From Micromonospora antibiotica (GTDB taxonomy: Bacteria > Actinomycetota > Actinomycetes > Mycobacteriales > Micromonosporaceae), in the NCBI RefSeq assembly GCF_017599305.1, contig NZ_JAGFWR010000004.1, forward strand, positions 310,001-374,000: a DNA stretch of 64,000 nt, given 5' to 3'. A model generated the notes under the pieces. That model was not told where the DNA came from. It searched no databases and was given only the letters and a program-made list of their open reading frames with translations. This document shows, piece by piece, positions 51,087 through 60,978 of this stretch (within the stretch, counting starts at the first letter, position 1; each line of letters starts with the position of its first letter). Made by a program: the position numbers and the translations under genes.

Positions 51087-53402
51087 TCAATGGCGTCGGT
51101 TGTTGCGCCCGCCCCGGGAACCGCCACCTCGCCGGTCGGCTGGCGGCTTCGTGGTGGGGTCGTACGGCAGCGGCAGCGAGTCCGGTGCGGACAGCTCACC
51201 GAGGGGGAGCCGTCGGCCACGACTACTGTCGCGCCGGTTGCCGATCTTGTCGTTGGCGACCCACCAGTCGTAGGTGGTGGCGCGCGGGGCGATCCCGGCT
51301 TCCTGATTCCCACCCCCGCCGACGGGACCAAACCGGGGGTAGTGCACCGGTAGACCGGCGAACCCGTACGCCGCGTTGAGGAACCCGTCCCGCACGTCGG
51401 GCATGCGCTGCCGCAACATGCTGTCATAGGCGACAGCCAGCTGGCGGGGTGCCCCGGCGTCATCCGGCGCGGGTGCCAGCGACAGCGTGCGGTAACGGTC
51501 CAGCAGCCGGTCGCGGGTGAACAACCGGCAGCCAGCCCAGTCGACTTCGACCTGCACCGCGCCGAAGCCCAGCGGCTTGCCCAGTCCAAGCTTGAGACAG
51601 GCCCCAGTGGGCAGCGACAGCAACCACAGGAGCGCGGCCAGTTCCATCCGACTGAGGTTGTCGACCTGCAGGGTCAGCCGGAACGTGACGCCGGGCTTCA
51701 CCCAACTCGACACTCTGGTGGCGACATCCCTGCTTGTGCCGGCAGGTGCGATGTACTCCCGGTAGCGGCGCCGTCCGCCGATTCGCAGGGGCCGCAGTGG
51801 ATCACTTTCCTCCTCCGCTTGCGGCATCCAGTACGTTTCCGCGTCCTGCGCGCCGTCCAGCACCTCGGCATGCGTCAGGTATGTCTTTCGGCCCCGTAGC
51901 CGGCGGGTGTCCTCGGCATCCGGAAAGCCCTGCGACGGATGGCGGCGCGCGTTTCGCAGCGGCCCGCCGTCGTGGTCGCCCAGATAGAACAGGAACTGGG
52001 ACGGCTTGGGCGAGTTGAGCGCGACCAGGGTCAACGGTCGGTCGAGTTTTTGGATGGCGTCGGTGCGGAGCGCGTCGCCACCGTCGGGTGGCAGCACCCG
52101 CAGATGCCCCCGGTGGGCCACTCCGTCGTCGTCGCGACCCTGGCGGACCCAGCCGAACACCCGGTCGGCGGGGGAGAGCAGGGTACGTTCGGTTGCCGGC
52201 CGGTGCGACGCCGGCAGGCTCGTTACCGGTGCCCCCGGGAACGGCTTGCGTCCGATCAACGCCGGGTACAGCCCGGTCGGTGCACCGTTATCGTCGAACT
52301 CGATGTAGAGGGTGTCCCAGACTCGCAGTCTCTTCCACCGCTCTACGTCCCACACGTAGCCGCCGTAAAGCCTCTTGAGATTCGCCTCGGTGTCGTGCGC
52401 CCGATCATAGGAGTCGATCACCGCAGTCCAGCCTTCGAGTAACGGCTCGCCAACGTCGATGTAGTCGTCGTCCAGGTCGGCAGCGCCATCGTCGTCGAGG
52501 ACTTCGGTGACGACGAGCCGCTCGTCGTGCTTGTTCTTGCCGCCGGCAGGGAAGGTGCTGCCGGTCCAGTGCACCACCCCCCGCACCCGGACCAACGGAT
52601 GGTCCTCGATGTGCGGACCGGGCCGAGGGTCCCGGTCGCGGATCTCTTCTGCCCGGACGAGTGGGACGAGTTTGCCTGGCTCGGCGTACGCGGCGACCCG
52701 CCAGAACAGAAAATCACGGCGCTGGTGCCGGGCCAGGTAAATCCACGCGTCGACTTCCCGACCACGTTCCTCGCTGCACCGGGGAGGGTTCGGGCCGTCG
52801 AAGTGTCTCGACCGCCCACGGCAACCGCCGGGCCGATGGCAGGCCAGCCGCCGAGGTAGCCATGCCGCCGGATGAACCTCGTCCGACTCACGACCTGTCG
52901 GCTGCAACGATCGGATGACCTGCAGCCGGACGGTGCCGTCGCCAATCGAGTCGACCACGGCCGGTCGTAGCTGCAACGCCGACGTGTCGGCCGTGGCCCG
53001 GATCGCCAACTGCTGGTCATGGCCGGCGAACACCCCGAAGCGGGAGTTGGTGATCGCCTCGTACGCCGACCGCAACGCCCCCTTGACCGCAGAACCGGCC
53101 AGCACCGGCCGACCGGCATGGTCGACCCGCACCGGCAGCGGCGCGTCAGCACCATCTGCCGCGCGCCGCCCGTGGTCCGGGATCAACATCGGAGTACGGG
53201 TGGTGATCTCTATCGCGATCGTCCCGCTCCACCTCATGCTGTCGTACCGGTCGTGGCCGGCCGGCGGTCCGTCCCGCAGCGGCTCGGGCAGATCGTCGCG
53301 GTCCGGGATCGGGACGAAGCCGTACGGGTTGAGGAAACTCCGTTCGGCCTCAGTCAACTTTCTTGGGCCTGTGGCACCGATGGGCAGCTGCTGGTTACTC
53401 AT
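51087..53402 (-). CDS. Type III RAMP protein, TIGR03986 family
   Basis: 771 aa from ATG 53402 (ATGA overlap). 'SFLNPYGFVPIPDRD', 'GTIAIEITTRTPMLIPD' and 'VLAGSAVKGALRSAYEAITNSRFGVF' are the signature of the large RAMP proteins found in type III-D loci (G-S-x-x-K-G-x-x-R-S). A late Gly-rich part reads 'CLKLGLGKPLGFGAVQV'. It is likely a Cas7-type effector subunit with a long insertion. It is the last gene of the type III operon and convergent with the CARF-like gene; the C-terminal ~40 residues are basic (RRGGGSRGGRNNRRH). Confidence 0.88.
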   Translation of the reverse strand: MSNQQLPIGATGPRKLTEAERSFLNPYGFVPIPDRDDLPEPLRDGPPAGHDRYDSMRWSGTIAIEITTRTPMLIPDHGRRAADGADAPLPVRVDHAGRPVLAGSAVKGALRSAYEAITNSRFGVFAGHDQQLAIRATADTSALQLRPAVVDSIGDGTVRLQVIRSLQPTGRESDEVHPAAWLPRRLACHRPGGCRGRSRHFDGPNPPRCSEERGREVDAWIYLARHQRRDFLFWRVAAYAEPGKLVPLVRAEEIRDRDPRPGPHIEDHPLVRVRGVVHWTGSTFPAGGKNKHDERLVVTEVLDDDGAADLDDDYIDVGEPLLEGWTAVIDSYDRAHDTEANLKRLYGGYVWDVERWKRLRVWDTLYIEFDDNGAPTGLYPALIGRKPFPGAPVTSLPASHRPATERTLLSPADRVFGWVRQGRDDDGVAHRGHLRVLPPDGGDALRTDAIQKLDRPLTLVALNSPKPSQFLFYLGDHDGGPLRNARRHPSQGFPDAEDTRRLRGRKTYLTHAEVLDGAQDAETYWMPQAEEESDPLRPLRIGGRRRYREYIAPAGTSRDVATRVSSWVKPGVTFRLTLQVDNLSRMELAALLWLLSLPTGACLKLGLGKPLGFGAVQVEVDWAGCRLFTRDRLLDRYRTLSLAPAPDDAGAPRQLAVAYDSMLRQRMPDVRDGFLNAAYGFAGLPVHYPRFGPVGGGGNQEAGIAPRATTYDWWVANDKIGNRRDSSRGRRLPLGELSAPDSLPLPYDPTTKPPADRRGGGSRGGRNNRRH

Positions 53403-53965
53403 CGGACGTCTCCTGCTCGACTGGTTTGCCTGGGGTGCGGTCGGGCGACCAGCCCGACCAGCCGTTCGTCGACCACGGCGGCGTTGCCGTGCCGGTCTTC
53501 CTCGACATACTCGACGGCTTGCAGCCACACCAGGTCGCCGTCGGCAGGAGCCCGACCACCGGCCGGGGTGTCGACCGGGACGTGCAGCACGCCGATCCGG
53601 GCGTCGTGCAACGCCACCCAGCCCGGGCCGGGAGCCGGACCCACCACGGTTCCCCACAGCAGCCGCTCGTGTGGCCCCAGCCCGGGGCCGCAGACCACGG
53701 CGGCGGTGCCGGACCCGGCGGAGCGGTTCCGCCAGCGCAGCTCCTCGTCGTCGGTGAACGCCCGCAACTCGAACACCCCGGTCAGGTCCAGGGCACTCCC
53801 GTCGGCGCCCCGGGGCACCCCGTCGCCGTCGAAGCGGAACCAGCGGGCGTCGGCCGGCCGGTAGCAGAACCCGATCCCCGCCGACCTGCCGTCGACGAAC
53901 GCGCACAACGCCCGATCGGCTGGACCGTGCCCCAGCTGCGAAACCGTCCGTCCTACGGTGCTCAC
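53399..53965 (-). CDS. csx19: Csx19 (TIGR03984)-type III-D protein
   Basis: 188 aa from GTG 53965 (GTGA overlap). Small β-rich protein: 'ALCAFVDGRSAGIGFCYRPADARWFRFDGDGVP', 'VFELRAFTDDEELRWRN', 'ARIGVLHVPVDTPAGGRAPADGDLVWLQAVEYVEEDRHGNAAVVDERLVGL'. The size and the place between the double Cas7 and the TIGR03986 protein match Csx19. Its molecular role is not established; it is probably a structural or regulatory subunit. The assignment rests largely on context. Confidence 0.7.
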   Translation of the reverse strand: MSTVGRTVSQLGHGPADRALCAFVDGRSAGIGFCYRPADARWFRFDGDGVPRGADGSALDLTGVFELRAFTDDEELRWRNRSAGSGTAAVVCGPGLGPHERLLWGTVVGPAPGPGWVALHDARIGVLHVPVDTPAGGRAPADGDLVWLQAVEYVEEDRHGNAAVVDERLVGLVARPHPRQTSRAGDVR

Positions 53966-55635
53966 GCCCCACCTCCGGTCGTCGTCGCCAGCCAGGCTGC
54001 GGTCAGCGGCGCGGTCAACTCCTCGTCGGCGAGCACATCGGCCAGCGACCGGTCATCGAGCACGCCGAACCAGCCGGTCCGGTGCCCGGCCCGGAACGTC
54101 ACCGCCGTGGCGTCGACCCGCACCGCACCGGCCCCGCGTGTGGTGCCGTGGCCGAAACCGAGCCACCCGTCGCACAGATCCCGCAACACCAGCAGCAGCA
54201 ACGCCAGCGCGGCCCGCCGGTCGTCGTCAGCGTCGGTGCCCGGCTTCGTCGGATCCCGGTCGAGCTGGTCCACCGCCAGGTCGAGGATGATCGGCTGCCA
54301 TGCCTTCCCGCTGGTGTCGTGCGGCTCCACCGTCGCGAACAGCAGCGCCTCAGCCGCCCCGCCGGTCCACCGGTCCACCGCCACGTGGTGCGCGATGGTG
54401 AACCGGATCCCGCGGACCGAACCGTTGAGGTCGTCGACGGCGTGTTGCAGCCGCCCCAACGCCACCCGCTGCTCGTCCACCTTCCGTGGCGCCGGCCCGC
54501 CGTCGGCGTTCTGCCCGCCGTCGGCGGGCCTTCCGGCGTGACCGGTCGTCTCGCTGAGTCGTTGCTGCAGCAGGCGGACCGCGTCCCACTGGGCGGCCGG
54601 CATGGCGGCGGTACTGACACAGGTGGCGACCTGCAACGCGCCGCGCTGCCCGGCCGGCAGGTCCCGGTTGTCGCTGTCGCGGGCGGCGGCGGTGCCGAAC
54701 AGCGCCGCCACCGGTCCCAACCCGTCGGCCCGCATCTGGTCCAGGAACGTCACCGGCGCCGCAGCACCGGTCACCGTGCGGGTGATCCGTTCGGCGTGGC
54801 TGCGCAGCACCCCCTTGATCGAGCTTCCCGGTAGCTCCAGGCGGTGACCGCCGGCCCCGTCGCGCCCGGTCAACGGAAACGCGCTGACCACGTCACCGTC
54901 CGAGCTGACCTGTACCGCCAACGGACCCTGCGGGCGCCACGGCACGACGATCCGCAGCACACCGGCCGGCACCTCGTCCGGGTCGGCAGCCGGCAGCTCG
55001 ACCGGTTCCCCGCCGAGGCGCAACGCGGCGACGATGCCAGCCCGAGTGGACAGGCGCGACTCCCGCAGTTCGGCGTCCTGCAGCCTGACCAGACCGAGCC
55101 CACGGGTGACAGCGGCCCCGACGCTGATCCCCGGACCGCGTAGCCGGGCCGCGATCGCGTGGACGAGATCCTCCGCCGTGTCCGCGTCCATGTTCTCCGG
55201 CGCGTCGACCACCATCCGGAACGCGAACCGGGTGCCGGCGGGCAGCACCTCCCGGCTGAACAGGTGCCCTCTGGCGGCCACCCCGTGCACCCGGTCGATC
55301 GACACATGGTCGCGGAGCTCGACCTGCGGTGCGTCGACGGCCGGCTGCGGTGGGTCGACGGCCGGCGCATCGTCGACCCGTACCCAGGAGGCCTCTCCGC
55401 CGTCACCGGAGTCGCGGGACGGCAGCCCCCACAGCCGATAGTCGGGCAGGCCCTGTGCCCGCAACGCCGACCGGATCACCCCCGCAAGCGACGTCCCCGG
55501 CAGCAGTGGACGACCCGCACCGTCGCGGGCCTGCACCAGTTGTGCCGGCCCGACGTCGAGCCCACCGACGTGCAGCGGAGCCTGGGCGACGAGCGTTCCG
55601 GTCAGCTCCCACCGGCTGCTCACCCGGCGGCTCAC
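53962..55635 (-). CDS. Fused double Cas7 (Cas7-Cas7) type III RAMP
   Basis: 557 aa from GTG 55635. Two Cas7 units are visible: first 'APLHVGGLDVGPAQLVQARDGAGRPLLPGTSLAGVIRSALRA' with 'RDHVSIDRVHGVAARGHLFSREVLPAGTRF'; second 'PLAVQVSSDGDVVSAFPLTGRDGAG' and 'LPGSSIKGVLRSHAERI', ending 'DGWLGFGHGTTRGAGAVRV' (Gly-rich loop). Each likely forms one backbone segment along crRNA-target and may cut target RNA via the Asp near its N-terminus ('GGLDVG' is a candidate). Such fusions are known in III-D variants. Confidence 0.85.
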   Translation of the reverse strand: MSRRVSSRWELTGTLVAQAPLHVGGLDVGPAQLVQARDGAGRPLLPGTSLAGVIRSALRAQGLPDYRLWGLPSRDSGDGGEASWVRVDDAPAVDPPQPAVDAPQVELRDHVSIDRVHGVAARGHLFSREVLPAGTRFAFRMVVDAPENMDADTAEDLVHAIAARLRGPGISVGAAVTRGLGLVRLQDAELRESRLSTRAGIVAALRLGGEPVELPAADPDEVPAGVLRIVVPWRPQGPLAVQVSSDGDVVSAFPLTGRDGAGGHRLELPGSSIKGVLRSHAERITRTVTGAAAPVTFLDQMRADGLGPVAALFGTAAARDSDNRDLPAGQRGALQVATCVSTAAMPAAQWDAVRLLQQRLSETTGHAGRPADGGQNADGGPAPRKVDEQRVALGRLQHAVDDLNGSVRGIRFTIAHHVAVDRWTGGAAEALLFATVEPHDTSGKAWQPIILDLAVDQLDRDPTKPGTDADDDRRAALALLLLVLRDLCDGWLGFGHGTTRGAGAVRVDATAVTFRAGHRTGWFGVLDDRSLADVLADEELTAPLTAAWLATTTGGGA

Positions 55636-58253
55636 GACCGTACCCCCGCCTGCCGCGCGGCGGCGGGCTCGTCGCCTGCCGGCCGGTTGCGACGCTGCTC
55701 GACCTCGGCCCGCACCACCTCGGCCAGCAGCCACCCGGCCGCCACCGGATGCAGCTCCTCGGCGATCCCGGCCGGCGGACGCACCATCAGGTGCTCCCAC
55801 AGCTGGTCCGCGCCAGACGCGAGCGCCGCCAACCGGTTGAGCCGGTCGGCACCCCAGGTCTGCTTGCGGGGCCGGCTGCGGACGGTGGCCGCGACCCAGC
55901 TCAGCATCTGTTGCGGGCCGCCAGCTGCGGTGAGCCGGTCGGCCAGGGTGCGTAAGGTGCCGAGCTGCGCCGCCGTCACCCCCGGCGGCACGAACTCCTG
56001 TCGCAGCTCGGTGCTGGCGGCCCGAACCGCTGCGGTGCGGTGCAGCTCGCGCCGCCAGCCGCGTCGCAAAAGCTCGACCGCCAGGCCGGGCATGCCGGCG
56101 GTGGACCGCAGGTCGGTGATCGGCTCACCGGCGTTCCCGCCGTCGCGCTGCGGATCCGGGGTGGACAGCCGGACTGTCGCGTGGTCGAGCAGTCGCGGTT
56201 GCAGCGCCACCCGGCCGTACCCTTCGGCGGTGCGTTCCCCGAGGCCGGTCGCCTCGATCCGCGTCAGCGCCTCCTCATCGGGTGTCCCGGTCATGTGGAA
56301 CCGGATGACGCTGCCGGCGGCCAGCCCGGTCAACGACGGTCGCGGCATCGACCAGCGACGCTGCCATGATTCGACCCGCCGGGTGGTGACCAGCTCCCTC
56401 GGCGGCTCGTCCGGACCGGGATCCGGCAGGGTCAACGTGACCCCGATCCGCTCGCTCAGCACGGCACCGACCGCATTCGGGTCGGTGACCTGCTCACCGG
56501 CCGGCCCGGACAGCAGCAGATCCGACAGCAGCCAGACAACAAGCTGACCGTCGTCCACGTCGTCGCCGCCATAACCGGTCCGGGCCGGCGGCGTCCGTTC
56601 GGTCAGCACCGAGGTACCCGGCTTGAGCACCTCGACCGTCACGTGGCCGTAGTCGTCCTTGCGGGACCGGCCGATCGCATGCTCGCCATCGAGCCGGTCG
56701 GTGTCCAGCGCGGCGTCGGCCGGCAGCCACAGCTCGCAGCGCAGCACCGTGCCGGCGGCGATCGCCTCGTAGACGAACAGGCCACCGGAGTCCTCGGTCG
56801 GCCGCTGGGACGTGTCGTCGACGACAGCATGGGCCTGCGCCACCAGGCCCACCTCCCCGATGCGGATACCGCCGTCACCGTCGGCGATGCAGCAGCCCGT
56901 CATCGGCCGCAGCCGCCGGCCGTCCTCGGCACGGGGACGCAGCAGATTGACCAGCTCCACCGGCTGGTCGGAGCCCGGCGCTCCGCCGTCGGTCAGCTCG
57001 TCGTCCGGGTGCCGGCCGTCCACCCGCCGGCTGGCGGGCTGTTCGCCGTCCGGCCGAACACCGGGTGTCGTGTCCGGGTCGGTGTCCTTGGGGCGGTGTA
57101 ACGCCCGCGGCACCGGCAACGACCGCTCGCCCTCGACTTCCACCGTGGCGTTGGTGACCACCACCCGGCCGCCGGTGATCAACTCGGTGGCCGGCCCGCC
57201 CAGTGCCCGCGCCACCATCGGCAGCAGCGAAGTGCCCGGCACGAACTGCTCCGTCAGCACCATGTTGCCGATCACACCCCGGGCGAACAGCAGAGGAGTG
57301 AGCGCCGTTATCCGCAGATCATGCCGGTGCACGGGAGGGTCGGTGGCCCGGGAGCCCAGCGGTGAGGCGGCCGGGTCGGCCGCCGCTGTCGACACCACCT
57401 CCGACGGGGACCGGGCCTGGTCGACCTGATCCAGCAGGGTGTTCAGTTGAAGATCGGCACCATGGCCGGCGTCTGGGCCGGCATCCCGGCCGGCTCCTTC
57501 GCTGACGTCGCCATCGGACTCCCGCGCCTGGTCACCGGCGATGGTGACCCGGCAGCGGCCGGCACCCCGGCGACGCTTGCTACCGATCGCGTCGACCAGC
57601 CGGGCGGCGGCCCGCAGCAGCAGCTCCGCCTCCCACGGCACCGGTTGCCCGACGGGAAGCCCGGGGAAGAACAGCTGCCAGTCGGCGGTCACCGTCAACC
57701 CGGTCGCGGCCCGTTCCTCGATGCGGAACGTGTCGTCGGCGGCGATGTGCCGGTCGGCGTCGATCGCCACCCCGGGGCGCAGCAGCACTGCGGCCTCCCG
57801 GGCCAGGACGCGGTCGCGTGCGTCGAGTGCGGCGATCGCACCCCGCACCGACGCGGGCAGGCGCAGCGGCCGGGCATGCAGAGCCGCCGGGACCGGCATG
57901 GCACGTGGCCGCGGCCGGAACCGCTCACCAGGGTAGAGCCGCTGACGCGACGACGCGCCGGGCTGACTACCGAAGACCACCTCAACCCAGTCGTGCCAGG
58001 TGCCGCCGGTGGCGCCGTCGTCCAACCCGACGGTGACGGTCTCCGCCGCGTCACGCAGCACCGCCGCGAGCGCCTTGCCGCGCAGCATCGGCAGCCCGTC
58101 GACGTCACGTTGCACCTCACGGTCCACCGCGCCGTGCCGGGCGGTGCCCGTGCCGCAGGCCCAGTCGCTGAGAAACTCCACCTCTATCGTGAACGGCTGG
58201 CCGTTACGCAGGCCGGTGCCCGTGTCGCGTACGGAATCGGGGTCACCCATCAC
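55632..58253 (-). CDS. csx10: Fused Cas7-Csx10 (Cas5-like) type III-D RAMP
   Basis: 873 aa from GTG 58253 (or ATG 58250), overlapping cas10. The N-terminal Cas7 part has 'EVEFLSDWACGTGTARHGAVDREVQRDVDGLPMLRGKALAAVLRDAAETV' and a Gly/Arg loop 'IGSKRRRGAGRCRVTI'. After an acidic Asp/Gly linker (~245-300), 'DLRITALTPLLFARGVIGNMVLTEQFVPGTSLLPMVAR' opens a Csx10 part, which ends 'GLGERTAEGYGRVAL'. A helical C-terminus (~720-870) might hold a fused small-subunit (Cas11-like) function (inference). Csx10 is the Cas5-like cap of III-D complexes. Confidence 0.85.
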   Translation of the reverse strand: MMGDPDSVRDTGTGLRNGQPFTIEVEFLSDWACGTGTARHGAVDREVQRDVDGLPMLRGKALAAVLRDAAETVTVGLDDGATGGTWHDWVEVVFGSQPGASSRQRLYPGERFRPRPRAMPVPAALHARPLRLPASVRGAIAALDARDRVLAREAAVLLRPGVAIDADRHIAADDTFRIEERAATGLTVTADWQLFFPGLPVGQPVPWEAELLLRAAARLVDAIGSKRRRGAGRCRVTIAGDQARESDGDVSEGAGRDAGPDAGHGADLQLNTLLDQVDQARSPSEVVSTAAADPAASPLGSRATDPPVHRHDLRITALTPLLFARGVIGNMVLTEQFVPGTSLLPMVARALGGPATELITGGRVVVTNATVEVEGERSLPVPRALHRPKDTDPDTTPGVRPDGEQPASRRVDGRHPDDELTDGGAPGSDQPVELVNLLRPRAEDGRRLRPMTGCCIADGDGGIRIGEVGLVAQAHAVVDDTSQRPTEDSGGLFVYEAIAAGTVLRCELWLPADAALDTDRLDGEHAIGRSRKDDYGHVTVEVLKPGTSVLTERTPPARTGYGGDDVDDGQLVVWLLSDLLLSGPAGEQVTDPNAVGAVLSERIGVTLTLPDPGPDEPPRELVTTRRVESWQRRWSMPRPSLTGLAAGSVIRFHMTGTPDEEALTRIEATGLGERTAEGYGRVALQPRLLDHATVRLSTPDPQRDGGNAGEPITDLRSTAGMPGLAVELLRRGWRRELHRTAAVRAASTELRQEFVPPGVTAAQLGTLRTLADRLTAAGGPQQMLSWVAATVRSRPRKQTWGADRLNRLAALASGADQLWEHLMVRPPAGIAEELHPVAAGWLLAEVVRAEVEQRRNRPAGDEPAAARQAGVRS

Positions 58254-59901
58254 GCCGCCATCCCGTCTCCCGGCTGCGGCCGGGGCTGTGACCGGCGTGC
58301 GGCGCGGTGCCGGTCGCCATGTCGATCAGATCGATCGCGCCGAGAATCCGGCTGAACCACACCTGCCGGTCCCTCACACCCCGCGACCGCGCTCTGCCCT
58401 GTCCGCCGTCGCCGCCGGAGGGTGCACGCAGCAACAGATGCCTGGTGAGGAACGCACCCGCCGCCGCCGGATCCGACGCCCAGACGGCGACCTGGTCCCG
58501 GGCCCGCTCAGCCTCGGTGCGCCCGGCCAGCAGCGCCTGCCGCAACCGGTGCAACGCACTACGAGACAGCACAGGCGGATCCTCCTCGCCCGACCGCTTG
58601 CCCAACTCCTCGACCGCAGCCCGCAACAACGTGATGTGGCGGGCCGCCGCCTCGCCTCCTTCCTCCGCCTCGCCGATGACCACCGGGCCGGGCCACAACC
58701 GCAGCTCGGCCCCGCCGCCGTCGGCCACGGTCAACGAGGAACGAATCCGATCGAGGGGCTGCCCGATCGAGTCGTGCAGCACGTGGAAGTCCACCGCACC
58801 GCAGCGGGGATCGATCCGCTTGATCTGCTTTGCGGACGTGCACAGCTGCTCGGCCAACTCGTACGCCTCACTGAACGGGTAATGCGGTTTGACGTAGGCG
58901 ATCCCGGCGCACGCCGTCAACCCCGGCTGCCCCACATCGGCGAGCACCCGGGAGATGACCGGATGGTCGGCCGCAGTACGCGCGAAACGCTCGACGAAGG
59001 TAGCGGTCACCTCGAACGCCGGCCGGGCATCCATCACCACAGTCACGTCGTCACCACCGACCACCAGCGGCAACAGCCAACCCCTCCGCTCGTCGACCTG
59101 GCCCACGGCGAACCGCAGCGCGGCGACCGTCACCTCGTCCAACGCGACACTGAACTCACCCAGCCGATCCAGGAACTCCCGCCCGGTGTACGCCTCGGCG
59201 ATGCTGCGGAACACGCCACCGATACCGTTGCCGTCGGCGTGCATCACCGCCACCCATCCGGCGTTGCTGACCCCGTCGGCCATCGTGTCGGCACGGACCA
59301 CCGCCGAGTCACCCAACTGGCCAGCCATCCGGTCCCGGCCGGCGTCGCGCCGCCGCCAGGCCGCGTCGACCTTCGCCGCCCTCGGGTACGTGGTGTCGCC
59401 TTCGAAACCCATCGCGGTCGACGGCTGCCCCGAGTAGTGGCAGGGTCGGGTGAACGGCAACGTCGGGTGCCGCAGCAGCGCCGACGGGCGGCGACTGCGC
59501 CACGCCGCCTGCCGCCGGTACGCCTGACCCAGCCTTGCGCCCAGGTCCGCCTCGACGGCCGGATCCGGATCCACGGTGCCCCAGATCTCCAGACCCGGTG
59601 CCTCCTCCAGGGCCCGGTGGGTCACCGCCCGGATGACAGCCCTGCCGGTTTCGGCATCGTCGGCAAGGAGCAGCGCCTTACCGGAGGCGACCACGACGAT
59701 GTCGACAACGGGGTCCACCCGACCCACGTTGATCATGCCGATGGCGTCCCGCACCCATGCGGTGCCCGCCTGGTAGATCAGTTCACTGGCACCGACGTTC
59801 ACGGCCTGCTTGTTACTGGCGAACACGTACGCCTGGTTGGCGCCGGTCTCAATGACCACCCAGTGCCGGCGGTCGCCGGAGCCTTGAGATGGACTGCTCA
59901 T
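58243..59901 (-). CDS. cas10: Cas10 with GGDD palm, no HD domain
   Basis: 552 aa; ATG 59901 is preferred to 59907 because GAAGGG sits at the right distance. It starts directly with 'HWVVIETGANQAYVFASNKQAVNVGASELI', a palm-like first domain, so the usual HD nuclease is absent. Then 'VAVMHADGNGIGGVF' (metal-binding DGN) and 'LPLVVGGDDVTVVMD' (GGDD) mark the cyclase palm, with helical domain D4 after ~420. It should make cyclic oligoadenylate on target RNA binding but not cut ssDNA itself. Its stop overlaps the Cas7-Csx10 gene. Confidence 0.92.
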   Translation of the reverse strand: MSSPSQGSGDRRHWVVIETGANQAYVFASNKQAVNVGASELIYQAGTAWVRDAIGMINVGRVDPVVDIVVVASGKALLLADDAETGRAVIRAVTHRALEEAPGLEIWGTVDPDPAVEADLGARLGQAYRRQAAWRSRRPSALLRHPTLPFTRPCHYSGQPSTAMGFEGDTTYPRAAKVDAAWRRRDAGRDRMAGQLGDSAVVRADTMADGVSNAGWVAVMHADGNGIGGVFRSIAEAYTGREFLDRLGEFSVALDEVTVAALRFAVGQVDERRGWLLPLVVGGDDVTVVMDARPAFEVTATFVERFARTAADHPVISRVLADVGQPGLTACAGIAYVKPHYPFSEAYELAEQLCTSAKQIKRIDPRCGAVDFHVLHDSIGQPLDRIRSSLTVADGGGAELRLWPGPVVIGEAEEGGEAAARHITLLRAAVEELGKRSGEEDPPVLSRSALHRLRQALLAGRTEAERARDQVAVWASDPAAAGAFLTRHLLLRAPSGGDGGQGRARSRGVRDRQVWFSRILGAIDLIDMATGTAPHAGHSPGRSRETGWRRDG

Positions 59902-60138
59902 CCACATCCCTTCGACGCTGCGGATCCTGCTGGACACGCGGGGTACGGCAGCCGCCGCAAACGACGCCCGTGTGCACACAGTGGAGACGCCGGCCAGCGG
60001 GGTTCCGCGCTGCGCGGAAGGCAGCCGGCAAAGCTATCTGATGAAGTGCGTCGAATGCACTCGGTAGCGAGACGGGTTTCAGACACTTCGGCGCGCTGCC
60101 CTTCGACGGCACCCTGCCGGACGGGCAGCGACAGCCCG

Positions 60139-60978
60139 TCACGAACCACCGCCGCGTCGCCCACCCGGCGACGGACGCAGCCGGACATAACCCATCCCCA
60201 TCGCCGTCCGGTCACCGAAACCCGCGTAGCCGGCGAAGCGCGCCAAGGCGTCCACCCCCCGCCGGGCCTCGACCGGCACCTCCCGTGCCGACGCCAACCG
60301 GTACGAGACCACCCCCACCGTCCCCCGGCGGAACTGATGCTCCGGATTGCGTTGCTGCGGCTCGATCAGATGCCGGACGATCCGCACCTGACCATCCACC
60401 GTCTCCAGATGGTCGTCGATCGCCGCCACCACCGAAGCGGGCAACGGCGACCCGGCCGCGAACGCCTCCCACCGGCGCGCCAGGTTTCCGAACACCCGCT
60501 CCGCGTCCGGCCACGGCCGCTCCCGCCGTGCCCCGTCACCCAGCCCGGTCGCGAACCCCACCGGGGTGACCAGCTGAAACGACCACCCGTCCGCCGCCGC
60601 ATCGGCACTGGCCGCCAGCTCCGCGTAGGGCTGAGCCCGCAGCCGCACCCCGGTAACCCGGTAACGGGTCCGCGCAATCTGATGCCCCGCGCAGGCGTGC
60701 AACGCCGCCAGCACCGCCGCCGTGTAGCCGTCCACCAGCATCGACACCCCGAACCACGCGGACTGCCCCGCCGTAATGGGCGCCCGCCCCTGCTCATCAA
60801 GGACCGGGGTCACCGTGAACGGCTTGTAACGCGGACTGTCATGCAGACCTTTGGCCAACACGGGATCGACCGCGTCAACGGCCTTGAGAAACGCGGCGTT
60901 CACCGCCGGACCGGTCTGCGGCGGAGGAATCGCCGACGGCGACACCGGCTCCATCGAAACCACGATCTGCGCTGGCAT
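60139..60978 (-). CDS. cas6: Cas6 (type III locus)
   Basis: 279 aa from ATG 60978 with GGGAG eight bases upstream; the frame to 61047 is rejected. RAMP features: 'LDEQGRAPITAGQSAWFGVSML', 'LHACAGHQIARTRYRVTGVRL' (candidate catalytic His), and the C-terminal Gly-rich loop 'RFAGYAGFGDRTAMGMGYVRL'. It is unlike the type I-B Cas6 (38097-38789), which fits processing of the distinct 36-nt repeats of arrays 3 and 4. It lies first in the type III operon; the 237 bases to cas10 carry no gene. Confidence 0.88.
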   Translation of the reverse strand: MPAQIVVSMEPVSPSAIPPPQTGPAVNAAFLKAVDAVDPVLAKGLHDSPRYKPFTVTPVLDEQGRAPITAGQSAWFGVSMLVDGYTAAVLAALHACAGHQIARTRYRVTGVRLRAQPYAELAASADAAADGWSFQLVTPVGFATGLGDGARRERPWPDAERVFGNLARRWEAFAAGSPLPASVVAAIDDHLETVDGQVRIVRHLIEPQQRNPEHQFRRGTVGVVSYRLASAREVPVEARRGVDALARFAGYAGFGDRTAMGMGYVRLRPSPGGRRGGGS

